Assembly: GCA_016271365.2 (NCBI GenBank)
Contig: CM057452.1
Location: forward strand, 1,247,159,001-1,247,223,000
DNA from: Neoceratodus forsteri
Lineage: Eukaryota > Chordata > Ceratodontiformes > Ceratodontidae
Reading direction: 5' to 3'
Length of the DNA: 64,000 bases
Position numbers and translations under genes: made by a program. Of the stretch, positions 25,601 to 36,671 are shown one piece after another (the stretch's first letter is position 1; every line of letters begins with the position of its first letter). The notes beneath the pieces were generated by a model that did not search any database, was not told where the DNA came from, and worked only from the letters and a program-made list of their open reading frames with translations.

Positions 25601-26421
25601 GTCTAATCTTTTTTGGCCTAGCATGGCAGTTGAGAGAGTGGATGAGTTAGTTAGCAATCATAAACTGATGCGATTTCAGGAGGCCTGTACTCTTTACTAT
25701 TGGTCTTCTACCCATGTATTCAAGTACTTGCAGATTTCCCTCATGTTACTGCAACATTTTGGCACTGGATTGTGGACTAGGACCTTATCAGCTATCCTGA
25801 CCCCATATGTTAACTTCCTCCCATCCGCTCATTTAATCACATATGCTTACAGATTTTTGCAAACTACAATTGCTGGGCTAGAAGACAAACAAGTTACTGG
25901 TGGGATCATTCTCTACCAACTTCTATATCTCCTAGCTGTTTCACTAGAATCTGGAAGCATTTATATAGATACATTAAATGGGCTCGGTATAGATACATGC
26001 AGTTTCAGATTAACCATAAATTGTATTACACCCCGGCTAAATTACATCGGATGGGATCCCTGTCATCTAATCTCTGTGACAAATGTCTGCAGTTCCCGGG
26101 GGATATGATGCATATGTTATGGTCATGTGACATGGTTTCCCAATGCTGGAATTTAATTAAATCCCACTAAGATCCTTTATTATCTCTTTCAGATAAGTTT
26201 ACCCCCGAGATCTGTATTTTAGGAGATTACATGACTCTCCAAGGCCGTTCTCAAAGAGCTTATATGGCACTAATCTCAGCATGTGTCAAAAAAGTACTGC
26301 TTAGACACTGGGTGGATGCACTTACACCTTCTCACACTGAATGGTACAAAGAAATCATGTTTGCCATACAGGCAGAACGTGTTATTGCTGAGATGACCCA
26401 TAGACTGGAAAAATACAGATA
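22668..26421 (+). pseudogene. L1-C ORF2: endonuclease plus reverse transcriptase
   Basis: From 22668 to about 25591 the protein stays in a single frame and is broken only by stops. TGA codons at 23396, about 23544 and 23909 and a TAA at 25046 are the main ones. Visible parts are: endonuclease (YHFCTWNFKGV, VFLQDTH, GGDWNQ, SRIDYFLVS, LSDHH); linker; RT fingers (LDKSPGPDGFSSNFYN, NYRPISLINVDLKILAK); AEQVGFVKGRHSSD; SLDAEKAFDIVSW; and RQGTHQGCLLSPYLF. The catalytic box reads VYEDGIL where YADD is expected, so the second aspartate is replaced by glycine. From 25600 to 26421 the C-terminal region continues with frameshifts. 21300-22660 is a long non-coding spacer between ORF1 and ORF2. Confidence 0.92.
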
Positions 26422-26811
26422 AATTTGGGATCCTCTTTTTAATCTGTTTTTAATCCAGTCTAGTACAGCAACTTCTAGTACAAGTGCCCCTTCCTAACTT
26501 AACCTTCCTTTTCTCTTGGGTATACTTGAGATTATAACCAGAAATTATATAAGGCTCTAACCTTGTGGCAGTGGGGGGGTTTAGGGGGAATTGGAGTTGG
26601 GAGTGGTGGTTTGGGGGACTGGGTGGTGAGGGGGATACAGGCATCGATCCATAATTCCATTTGACAATTGTTGTATTTTCAAGCTGTTAGAAGTTGTGTC
26701 TTGTACATATACATTCAGCAATGTATGACTTGTTTGTTCAATGATATCTGTATATTAGATGAGGAAACTCAATAAAGTATATCTAATAAAAAAAGAAGCA
26801 TAAGAAAAAGG

Positions 26812-27345
26812 ATGCCTTCATATGAAAAAAGAATGGAAAAAATGTTTTTCATATGAAGGCATCTTTTTTCATATGCCTTTTTTTTTGTTCACATGAAAAA
26901 GAATGACCTCATATGAAAAAAGAATCTGGACTTATTTTCTTCCCATTCTTTTTTGTATGAAGGCATTCTTTTTCGTATGCTTTTTTCATTGGTTCCATGT
27001 CAAGATAACGATTGCAAACTTCACATGGGAAAAAAGCACGCAGTTCATGCAGTCCAAACAAGCATGGTCCAAAACTGTACAGATATAAATTAACCTTTGC
27101 ATTTCTCTGTGTGCTTAGATGACAGTGCAGTTTTTGACCATGTTGTATCGGCAGCTTGATATTGACATAATACATTTTTCCTTTATATGAAAAGAATGCC
27201 TTCATATGAAAAAAAACTTTGGATTTAATTTTTCCAATTCTTTTTTCATATGAACACATCCATTTTTGTATGTTTTTTTCGTTCATATGAAAAAAGAATG
27301 CACTCATATGAAAAAAGATTTTGGATTTAGTTTTTTGCCCACATT
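26812..27345. repeat. CATATG-palindrome repeat, right part
   Basis: More than ten words of the form ttcatatgaaaaaagaatg or its reverse complement cattcttttttcatatgaa occur, arranged as inverted pairs around a non-repeated core at about 27000-27180. The flanking repeat text is identical in kind to that left of L1-C. No ORF is believable: the minus-strand reading is only translated repeat. Confidence 0.8.
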
Positions 27346-27710
27346 TGAACTTCAACAAGTCATTGCTCCCTCATTATTTGGACTTAAGGGATAATCTATA
27401 TATCAAAATAAAGGTCTTAATGAGTACTTTAAGAATAACACATAATCCCTCTAAAACAAATTTAGGGCCCACATTAAATAAAATAATGAAAATGTTCATA
27501 GGATAACATTAGAACTTTAATAAGCCATAACTCCCTCAATATTTGAACTTAAGGGACACTCTATATCAAATCAAAGGTCCTAATGAGTACTACAAGGATA
27601 ACACATATTCCCCCATTAACATTTATGGACAATGTAGAAAAAACATATAAAATTAAAAATGCTAATTCCCATAGTGTAACATTGGAACTTTAACAAGCCA
27701 TACAATAAAG
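27346..27710 (+). repeat. Tandem repeat of about 165-177-bp units
   Basis: The text aacttcaacaagtcattgct ... ttaagggataatctata recurs as aactttaataagccataact ... ttaagggacactctata and starts again at about 27689. Two full units and a partial third are visible, diverged by base changes and small indels. Confidence 0.75.
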
Positions 27711-27791
27711 GAAAGAAATGCATCTATGGAGGGAAGGAAAGGGGCTCTGCACTACCACAGGAACATAAGGATGTGATTATACAGTACTAGT

Positions 27792-28084
27792 CACATTAAA
27801 CTGTTCCACCAATGAGTTGGTTTAGCATTGATTTTTACAGTTGGCAATGCATTGCCAATGGTTATTGAATTGTTTTTCAGTTCTTAACTAGCTCAACAGC
27901 AATGTTTTTAAAATGCTTTTACAACTCAATTGGAATATGTCTGCAGTCCAGTCACAATGCAATGACAATCTGAGTTGTAACTCTTAAGAAACAGTTTGTG
28001 CAGCACTTTGTGCTGGATCCAGCAATACTTAAGCAACTCAGTCAGAAATGTTAAAACAACTCATTGGAGGAACAGTTTAATGTG
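27792..28084. mobile_element. MITE with 28-bp terminal inverted repeats
   Basis: The ends cacattaaactgttccaccaatgagttg (27792-27819) and its inverse at 28057-28084 differ at one of 28 positions. The interior has no ORF. Flanks share GTACTA-type text (cagtacta left, ctgtacta right), which may be an imperfect 8-bp target duplication, but its edges are ambiguous. Superfamily unknown. Confidence 0.78.
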
Positions 28085-28140
28085 TACTGTACTATCTCAA
28101 AAAGGAAGGAAATTCATTTAAAAAAAACTTCATTAATGCA

Positions 28141-28512
28141 CTAAGCAGGGTTAAACTGACAAAAGTCCAGAAATGTGGCATTAGGGTTCCCAACCCTAAA
28201 GCCCCACTCCCACCTTGCAGGCAGCAACAGGAAAAACATTTTACCTCTCCTGTGCATTTGCAAATCAGGTGTGGGGTTTGTCTTTGGATTTTCACCCTAA
28301 TGCTCTTCCCATTCTAATATATTGTACACATCTCAGCTTATTTACTGATGGGATGGAGTGAGTGTTGGGCACACCCCACACCTGTTTTGTGAAGATGCAG
28401 GAGAGATCAAATAGTAATTTTTTTCCTGTTGCTGTCTGCAGGGTGAAGGTGGAGCATTAGTGTTGGGAACCCTAATGCCACATTTCCCTTCTTTTGTTGA
28501 TTTAACCCAAAC
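28141..28512. repeat. Fold-back inverted repeat, arms about 140 bp
   Basis: The text starting ggttaaactgacaaaag and then aaatgtggcattagggttcc at 28149-28190 returns inverted at 28470-28510. The pairing continues to caggtgtggggt on both sides. A spacer of about 90 bp (28281-28370) separates the arms. It borders the start of the L2 fragment at 28512. No coding content is seen. Confidence 0.72.
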
Positions 28513-29232
28513 TAGCACTACTACTTAACACCTCTAAAACAAAAGCCATGTTGTTTGGTTCCAAGTCACTCGGCACAGACGCTCTCTCCCCTGGCCCTTA
28601 CCTCCTTATCTGGCACTGGCATTGAGGTGGTAAGCCAATTCAAATAACTTGGCCTGGTACGGGACCAGTGTTTTTCAATGAAACCCCATGTAGATATGGT
28701 CATCAAGGCAGCCCATCAGAAACTGGGGTTTCTACATAGACTGAGTCTGCAAATGATTCCAGAAACAAGAACAACTATAGCCAATGGCATCCTCCTCCCT
28801 GACCTTACATATGCAGCTCCTATCCTGCACTCATTGCCAAAACAGGAGTGCAACAGGATGCAGGCACTATATAATAAGATCACCTGCTTCATGGTCAAGT
28901 CCCACCCCAGAAGGCATCACTCTGATGTGCAAGCCTCCCTTGACTGGCTTCACTCATTCATCAGTTACAATATCAATTCCTGTGCCACACTTTCAAACTA
29001 CTGCATGACCCTCCATCTGAGAGTCTTGCCTGCCTCCTTAAACCTAAAAGGACTGGCAGGGTGCTCAGGACCTCTAGCAGATATTTACTGGAGGTACCCA
29101 TGGCAAGGACAACTGCTGGCAGCAGATCATTCACCCACTCCGCACCCATGCTCTGGAATACATTCCCTGCTGCTCTACAATCAGCCAACTCACTGGGCTC
29201 CTTCCACACTGGGCTCTGAGTTCACCTGTTAA
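28512..29232 (+). pseudogene. L2-B reverse transcriptase thumb/C-terminus
   Basis: The frame at 28678-29232 gives FSMKPHVDMVIKAAHQKLGF, then LSLQMIPETRTTIANGILLPDLTYAAPILHSL. The post-catalytic region of L2-type RT has this pattern (a conserved helix, then 'ILP.LtY.apil'). Upstream, in shifted frames, 28512-28678 reads like SKTKAMLFG, the usual text before KYLG. The open frame is 184 aa long with no RT active site. Frame breaks and truncation make it non-functional. Confidence 0.8.
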
Positions 29233-29600
29233 ATAGTAGCAAGTGCACCTGTGCCTGAAAATGAGGCTGGGTGGAACAAGAGTGATGCAGTGAGAAGAGC
29301 TACTTGTAACTGCTCAGAATTACTCATGTGGGGCTCCATCCCACTCAAGTGCTTCAAAAATGTGTCTCTTACTATTCCTTGTAGTGACTGCCCTGCACTA
29401 AATTACTCCTTAAATGGTTTAGTCCTAATGTATCTTGTCCTGTCTGACTTAAATTGTCTACCAATGGATATATTTTCGAATGGTCTCTGCTTACTGTATG
29501 CACTGTCTTATGCTTATATGTAACTAACTCCGGCCCACCCCTGAAAAAGGGACCCTCGGGTCCCAGTGGCTTACCTGGTCAACAAAACTGAATAAATAAA
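28512..29600 (+). mobile_element. L2-like LINE 3' half (copy B)
   Basis: A plus-strand RT C-terminal region and 3' UTR. It ends in cacccctgaaaaagggaccc, cccagtggcttacctggtca and aataaataaata, the L2-type tail shared with the SINEs in this window. The 5' part is missing, as usual for LINE insertions. Confidence 0.85.
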
Positions 29601-29634
29601 TAAAATAGTGCATTAACAAAGTTTCTTGCAATTA

Positions 29635-29775
29635 ATTTGTATAAAGTGCAGTATTTGTGTGTAGTTGCCCCAGATTCAGTGGTTGTATAAAGTGCAGTAT
29701 TTGAGTGTAGTCGTCCCAGATTCTGTGATTGTATAAAGTGCAGTATTTGTGTACAGTAGTTGCCCTGAATAGTAT
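29635..29775 (+). repeat. 46-bp minisatellite, second array
   Basis: Three units of ttgtataaagtgcagtattt plus 'gtgtgtagttgccccagattcagtgg' follow each other at exactly 46-bp spacing. The same unit is at 4752-4880. It directly follows the L2 A-rich tail. Confidence 0.82.
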
Positions 29776-29984
29776 TGGTTTTGCACAGCTCTGCTGTGAA
29801 TCTTACCTTGAGATACATATTTGAATTCCACAAGCTCCACTTATAAACTGTAATTGAACTTCATTGTGCTTCAGCTCTTGAAACCTCTTTGCTGTTATTC
29901 TCCCTGTACACCTTAAAGGCAACAACCACCTTCCCATATGTAAACAGATTACCAATGGTACAACAGGTGAAAAAATAAGGTCTG

Positions 29985-31190
29985 TAAAGCGTGAAATAAT
30001 TATGCATTAAAATACAATATACTGTATCTGGATTCAAACCACTGATTCTTAGCCTGCTTTGCAAACATTCAGTGTGCCACTGAGCTTCAGGTAGGGGAAC
30101 TGCAGTTTCTGTCATGTAGATGTTAAGTCAAAACCTGCAAAACAGGTGAATGGGGATCTAATCCCAGAAGGTGATTTATCTTCACAATTTGTTGTTCTTA
30201 GCTAAATTTACTTCTCATATAATTTACCATTCCTCTCCACACCACCATGAATCACCACTAAAGTGAGTTTCCATCTTCTCCAAAAAATTGAAACAAATAT
30301 TTAAGTACATGCCAGGATATGAATCACTCATCCTTTGCCTGCTAGGCAAACAAACATTCAGTGTGCCACTGAGTTGCAAATAAGTTAAATGCATTTCCTA
30401 TGGTGTAGAGGTCTGTCACGACCTGCAACACAGGTAACTGGGGATCTAATTCCAGCAGGTGGTATACCTTCATGAATTGTTATCCTTTGCTAAATATACT
30501 TCTCATGTAATTTCCTAGTTCAACTCCCCACCACCATGAATTGCCACTCAAGTGAGTTTCCATTTTATAAATACATAATTGAAACAAATATTTAAGTCCC
30601 TGTCAGGACTTGAACTATTGATGCTTTGCCTGTTCAGCAAACACACATTCAGTGTGCTACTGACCTGCAGGTAAACAGTCTGCAGTTCTTATGATGTAGA
30701 AGTTATGTCACAACCTGCAAAACAAGCAACTTGGAATCTAACTCAAGCAGATGATTTACCTTCACAAATTGTTGTTCTTAGCTAAATTTGTTTCTCATAT
30801 AATTTATTATTCCAGTCCCAAACCACAATGAATCACCACTCATGTGACTTTCTATCTCACAAGAAAAGTTTAAAAACAAAATGAAGTCCCAGCCCAGTTT
30901 TGAACTATGTCTACCTGTATTTGAACCACTGATTATTCATCTACTAAGCAAACACACACACACATTCACTGTGCACTGAGCTGCAGGTAAGTGAGTTATA
31001 TTTCCTATGACGTAGAGCTTTTGTCACAACCTGCAAAACAGGTGACTGGGGATCTAATCCCAGCAGACTCTTTACTATCACAAATTATTGTTCTTAGTGA
31101 AATTTACTTCTCATATAATTTACTAATCCACTCTACTCTACTCCACTCCACCATAAATCGCAGCTTGTGTGAGTTTCTATATTTTAGAAA
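29985..31190 (-). repeat. tRNA-like satellite, four units of about 290-316 bp
   Basis: Four diverged units are seen. The anchor acctgcaa lies at 30133, 30421, 30713 and 31029, so spacings are 288, 292 and 316 bp. Each unit has on its minus strand a tRNA-like module: a box A-like 'gctcagtggcacactga' and a box B-like 'ggtttgaatcc' variant. Modules are at about 30029-30090, 30312-30377, 30603-30670 and 30912-30986. No clean cloverleaf can be drawn, so these are not working tRNA genes. Confidence 0.75.
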
Positions 31191-31599
31191 ATTGCAAAAA
31201 TGCTTAAAGATGAATGGCAAATGAAAAAATACTGTTCTTATGTTTGGTACAGTAGATGCCACTTAAAGGGGATTGTATCATGGACAATGACTCGTCCCAT
31301 TTAAGTGGCCATCCTGATAAAAGGAAGAAGCTTTTTTAACTTTTTTTAAACTTAGCGGTTTACCCGTAAACCCATAAACACCTTCCCCCTCCCGTGCACA
31401 CACATACATATATGAGCATACACATGAAGCATACACACAAATGAAGATGACGACGATGATAAAATTGTATATTTATTCATGATACAAATTGTTAGGGTGT
31501 CACCCCTATTTTCAACAATGTCATGTGGTTACAACATAAAAAATTAAAAGAAACATTGACAGTTTACGTACTGAATATTTTATATAAACAAGTCATTAC

Positions 31600-33793
31600 A
31601 AGTCTATCCAAACTGAGCACCTCTGCAATCCTAAAGAATTCTGGCACCAAGTGAACTCACTGATCAAGGGCAAGTCCATAGAAGTCCCTAGCTCCATCAC
31701 TGCCCAGAACTCCATTTTCTTGGACCCCCTCATCCATTGCCTTTCACTTCAATTAATTTTTTACTAACCTTCCTAGCTATACAGCTAAATTCACCAATTC
31801 CACTCCCTTGCTACCCAACCCTCTTCCTGAAGTAAATGTTGGTACCTGCCCAGCCTTCCAACTGAAACTCACCTCCCTCAAGGAAGTTTATCGACTACTT
31901 GCCAACTTGAAAGCCGAGGGTTCTCCTGGCTTTGATACCCTTGAACCTAGATTTCTTAAGCTGGGAGATGCTGTTGTAGCTCACCCCATCCGTGACCTGT
32001 ACAACAGGTCCTTTCTTTTGGGCACTGTTACAGATAAGTGGAAAGTTGCTGTGGTTGTTCCAGAACTTAAGGGTAGCATTAATACCACAGTCAAGAATTA
32101 CAGGCCTATCTCAATCCTTTGTCCACTTCCCAAAATCCAGGACTGTATTCTTTATAACCACCTACAGGACTACCTTGACCTCCATAACCTGCTATCCCCC
32201 TTCCAGCATGTTTTTTTGGAAAAATCATAGCACCCTTACTGTCCTAACCAAAGTCACCTCTGATCTGTTCCATGACATGGACTAAGACATTGCTACTGAG
32301 GCTATCTTTGTTGACCTGACTAAAGCCTTTGACTTGGTCAACTATAGTCTTCTGCTCCAGCAGCTAAATCTCCTCAGTCTTGATTCCAATGCATTACTCT
32401 GGGTCCAGAGCTATCTTCTGAACCGCTCGCAAAGGGTCAAGTGGGCAGGCTCTTTATGCAACCTCAGACATATCTCCCATGGAGTACCTCATGGCTCCAT
32501 CTTGGGCCCTTTCCTGTTCTCTCTTTTCATTAATGAGTTACCAAACAACTGTGATGGGGCCTCTGTACATCTTTACATGGATGATGCCATTATCTATCAC
32601 TCCTTATCTAATATCGAGCAGATCAATCACACCTTATGGAGAGATTTCCATGCTCTTGAGGACTGGTTCCTTGAACATCAACTAGATCTTAACACAAAAA
32701 AAACTAAAATCATGCTGTTCTCCCATCCACCTTCCTCTACGCATGACAATCCTCCCCTTGTGATCCTCAATCGTAATGGTGACAGCCTTGAGTCAGTTCA
32801 ATCATTTAAATACCTGGGAGTCAGCCTCGGCTTGGTACTTTCTCTTGATACTCATGTCTCCATCATTACCAAATCTATTAACTAAAAGCTTGGCATGCTG
32901 TACCTTATCTGTCCATTCTTCACATTGGCCTCTCACCATAAGATCACAGCTGCATCGCTCCTTCCCATTCTAACTTATTGCGCTCCACTACTGCTCACAG
33001 CCAACTTAACAGTTGTATCCAGTCTTAACTAGGCACACCATAGGGTGAGTAGATTTGATCTGGGTGTTAATGCCCATTATCACCACTGTAATGTCCTTTT
33101 CTCATTGGGTTGGTAAACCTTTGAATCTAAACTTCATATGACTACCCTCTGCCTGATGCACAAGTTGGTCTATAAATATACTCCTCCCTGTCTTGGTGAG
33201 CTTGTTCAGCTTTGACAACCTCAACAAGCCCTACGGTCTGACTCCCTGCCCTTACTTGTTTTGCCCAAACCGCAGCTAGCTGTGGCATGGAGATCATTTG
33301 CATTCTATGTCATTTTTGCATGGAACTCCCTACCGCACCCCTTACTAGCCTTTTCCTCCTTCCCCAAATTCAAATCCTCATTGCTAACCTTCCTCTCTGC
33401 CTCCACTGTTTGTACCTGTTCCAGATGACTCTCCCCTGGTTTTTCCCTAATCTGTACTGCAATCTCCTTCATTGGATCCACTCCTTTGCATTTCTAATCT
33501 ACCTTAGTGGAGCTACCCTCCCATGAATGAAAACTATATTTTTTCCAAGCAGCCACTGTATTAAGGACATTGTCCTACTATTTTCAGTATATATTGTTTA
33601 TTGTACTTCTTATGTGATACCTATACATTGTTATCCAGTTAGCCTGGAAATTGCCATAACTAATGTATATACTACCTGCCTTTCTCTGTTAATGCACTAT
33701 TTTGTATGTACTGCTCTTCCTGGGTCGCCCTTGAAAAAGGGACTGTAAAGTCCCAGTGGGCTCACCCGGTTACCAAAATTCAATAAATAAATA
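31600..33793 (+). mobile_element. L2-like LINE (copy C) inside Tigger
   Basis: A plus-strand L2 element with RT and 3' UTR. Its tail reads ctgggtcgcccttgaaaaag, then ggctcacccggttaccaa, then aataaataaata. The LTR element begins 4 bp after this tail. The 5' part (endonuclease) is missing. 31340-31600 is Tigger flank with CA-rich low-complexity text. Confidence 0.85.
31640..33210 (+). pseudogene. L2-C reverse transcriptase
   Basis: The frame at 31808-32230 gives SPGFDTLEPRFLKLGDAVVA, then NYRPISILCPLPKIQD. After frame breaks, 32285-32885 gives FVDLTKAFDLVNYSLLLQQL, HISHGVPHGSILGPFLFSLF and LYMDDAIIYH. After YLGV, thumb motifs follow to about 33210. The catalytic box YMDD keeps both aspartates, and the usual GVPQGS is GVPHGS. 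A stop and frameshifts between 32230 and 32340 and again after 32885 break the protein. The L2 clade is supported by motif text. Confidence 0.86.
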
Positions 33794-33797
33794 TAGA

Positions 33798-35282
33798 TGT
33801 AACCCCCGGACCCCTGCCTTTTTGCAAAATGACAGGTGGCATGCTGTTGAAGCTGACAGCAGTACCTGGTAGGGACTGGGTTCGGGGAGGATTAGGTTAC
33901 TCGGCACAGGGGGCCTAGGTTTGGCTACTCTACACAGGGGCACCCAAGTAAATCCGAAAACAGGAAGCAATAACTGTAATGTCCAAAACCAGGAATGGGA
34001 TTCTACAGTCTGGCTTTTATTCACATCCAAACTGAACAAACAAAGCACAGACGGACCCCCATGGGGCTACATTCCTGGTAATGCAGATTAGAGACAACAG
34101 AACATTTCTTCACATTTCCAGCCCTCAGGCTCTAAACTCACCAGGCACACAGCCCGGACTTGCATGCAGCTTTGGGTACACAGCCCAACTTGTACACTAC
34201 TTGGGTTTTCCCCACTGGCCTGGCTCCCCCACCGGCCACTTGATCCACAGTCCATTATGGGAATGAACCAGTCTTCCAATTGGTGGCTCCCCAAACCACC
34301 TTAGAGCCTTCAACTCCTAGAGGGAATTTTCCTTCCAATCCCAGGTCTGGGTACTTCCCTCATCACTGGCCAAGTGCATGAGGCAAAGTAGAAATCCACA
34401 GAGCAAATCCGTAGAGGTGGACCTGGTTACTAAAGATGGGGGGTCTCCCACCTCCAGCTCCCACAATCCATACCCAGCCATTTATCTGGAAACTAAACAA
34501 CTCTTTTCTGAAAGCTTGGCAATGTAGATTACTGGGTAGACGTATGTCACATCTCCTCTACATGTCTTGACTTCCCTTATGTGCTGGACTTGAACATACT
34601 TTTACTTTTGGCTAAACCTATTACTCTAGGCCTCCCACTACTTCAGTAGTCCAATCCCCACTTTTACACAGTTCCAGGGTGAAAATATGGGCCCTTTAGA
34701 AAGAGCAGAAACTCACCCTCCGGTTGCAGGTGCCCCACAGGTGAATCACGAAATCTTCTTGTTTCCCATACTCTTGGACAAAATAAGGCAGCTTCTCCAC
34801 TAGCAGTAGCCAGGGGGTTGCCCCTGGAATATGCAGTCTAAACTTTTCTGCCCCATCCCCTCAGAGATGGGGCACTGAGACCTGATTCAGCAGTCTCCAC
34901 CCTTTAAAATTGCCCACTGTGTCTCTCTTTAGGTGGAAACACCCACCTTTTCCCTACTTGTAGCCCTATGTCAGAGCTGAGGCTCCAAGAGCCTAACACA
35001 GAGCTGCTGTGCTCCTCTCTCTACAAGCTCCAAACTCCTACTGACCTACAGACTACTGTTCAAACCTCCCAACATTCTACTCCAACTCCCTGCTGCAGAT
35101 TCCATTGTGGCTCATGCAGCTGTGACAGTTCTATGGTGATGTCATCCCTCAGTCTCAGCTGAGACTGAGAACAGAGTGAGACAGTGTGAAATCCATTTAA
35201 CTGGAGTTTCACAAGCTGCCTTCCCTGCCTACCACTAGGTCTTACTGGGATTCTAGTAACCCCGGGTAACAAGGGGGTTACA
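33798..35282 (-). repeat. LTR, 3' copy in minus-strand orientation
   Basis: It is 1485 bp, starting TGTAACCCCC and ending GGGGGTTACA. By eye it differs from the other LTR at roughly ten positions in the first 400 bp, so about 97% alike, which suggests a moderately young insertion. Internal ORFs are short and shadow-like. Confidence 0.85.
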
Positions 35283-35874
35283 CTCACCCTTGACCAGGAA
35301 AATGACTGTCCTCAGTCATTGTTTACCCAGCTTAGGCCATCCCACCCTATGTGCTACCTGTGGAGGGGGTGATCAGGCCCCCTCCTACCATGTGCGAGCA
35401 CAGGCAGGCAACAATAAGGGCCTAGAGGCCTTTAGCTGACATATCAGCCTCTACTCTACCCACTTACTATGGACACCTAGTGGCTCTGGTAGAACTGTCC
35501 AGAGCATAGCCCTAATAGATCAGCACTGCAGTCCCTAGGGCCCTTCAGGACCACAGCCTGTCTATTCCTCCTAGCCCTCTAGGGAAATCTGTCTGCCTCT
35601 AATTTAACACCCAAAAACCAAAACAACTTGGGGACCTCCCCGACCTTGGGCAACCTGCAACCGCACACCAAGAAACTAATACCACATTATTACATCACTG
35701 TACTGCCTCTCTACCCCCATGACCACACCTGTGGAAGGAAAAGGGTTAATACAGTAACAACAACAATAACAACACCACAGTACTTTAAATCACTACACAC
35801 TAAAGTACTAATGAGGAACTCTGATGAGTCCCTCCTCCTCTTCTTGTCTTCTCTTCTATCTTCTCCAGGAACAC

Positions 35875-36269
35875 CTGCAAGAAAAAGAAAGACAATACAC
35901 ACTCCTAATCTACATGCATAGTCTGCCTAAACCCCTACCATCAAAACACTGAAGAATCCCAAAAATAATTTTTTTTTTTAGAAAAAGGTAGAAAAACAGT
36001 ATATACATTAGAAAACAGTAGAAAAACAACAACATTATTTACAATACACATTTGGGGGGATGCAGTGTCCTAAAAGTCCCAACTAGTGGCCACAGTGCCA
36101 GAAGGCTAGTCCATTAAAGAGTCCCTCCTGGGCCGGATCCCGGTGAAACAGAGTTCTAGCAGGCCAAAGTCCTGAAGGGAGAGTCTTTGAGGACAGTTCA
36201 CACATTTTGAAGTCTGCTAGCATAGGGTGTGTACTGCAATGTCATAAAGATAAAAAAGTTTGGACTTAC
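35875..36269 (-). other. Predicted second intron in the LTR interior
   Basis: The donor ggct|ggtaagt begins near 36269, and the acceptor tttctttttcttgcag|gtg ends at 35875. The length is about 395 bp. It lies downstream of the main stop codon, so it would be a 3' UTR or alternative-exon intron. The exon after it encodes a hydrophobic stretch (VVIVVVTVLTLFL) in one frame, which may be chance. Confidence 0.4.
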
Positions 36270-36671
36270 CAGCCCCTTGTAGAATGAAAAATCTGAACAT
36301 ACCTGCACCTCAGCCGAAGACTCTCCCTGGCAGCATTACTTCTGATACAGCTGGTCGGACATCTTCCAGGAACCACAGGAGGGCACATCTGGGAACTGCT
36401 GGGTTGATGTCATCTCTGGAGATGGAACCTTAGAACAGGAACAAAAAAAAAAGGAAAATAGCTGGTCTGATGTCATCCGATTACCAGGCGATGAAGCAGG
36501 ATACAGCTGGCCTGGTGTCCTCTCTGGATCTGAAGTCATCTGGTGGGCCAGCCGATGGATTCTGGAAAGGCCAGTACACTGTAGAACTGATGAATGTGGG
36601 GCATCTGAGTCCTGGATGTCCATACTGGCAGATCAATAAAGGCACTTCACAGGCTGGTGTGGCAGTATTGA

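Larger units (their letters stand above)
20172..26811 (+). mobile_element. Full-length L1-type LINE (copy C) with target duplication
   Basis: A plus-strand L1 of about 6.6 kb with 5' UTR, ORF1, ORF2, an aataaa signal at 26771 and a short A-rich tail. The words agaagaataagaaaaagg (20172-20189) and agaagcataagaaaaagg (26794-26811) differ at one base and form an 18-bp target duplication, so the element spans 20190-26793. It inserted into a CATATG-palindrome repeat. Damage is mostly point stops, so this copy is younger than copies A and B. Confidence 0.92.

Noticed and set aside
26909..27358. 149-aa minus-strand ORF with repeated FFHMKAFF text
   Set aside because: It is the translation of the CATATG-palindrome repeat, not a protein.
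30029..30986. Working tRNA genes in the ~300-bp repeat
   Set aside because: Box A and B words are present but no unit forms a full cloverleaf, and loops vary between units. They are better described as tRNA-like modules.
27346..31190. CRISPR array
   Set aside because: Tandem units are long, diverged and lack unique spacers between short identical repeats; the context is eukaryotic.
33770..35287. ORFs of 60-92 aa inside the LTRs
   Set aside because: They are repeated in both LTRs, overlap on both strands and show no domain, so they are shadows of the LTR.
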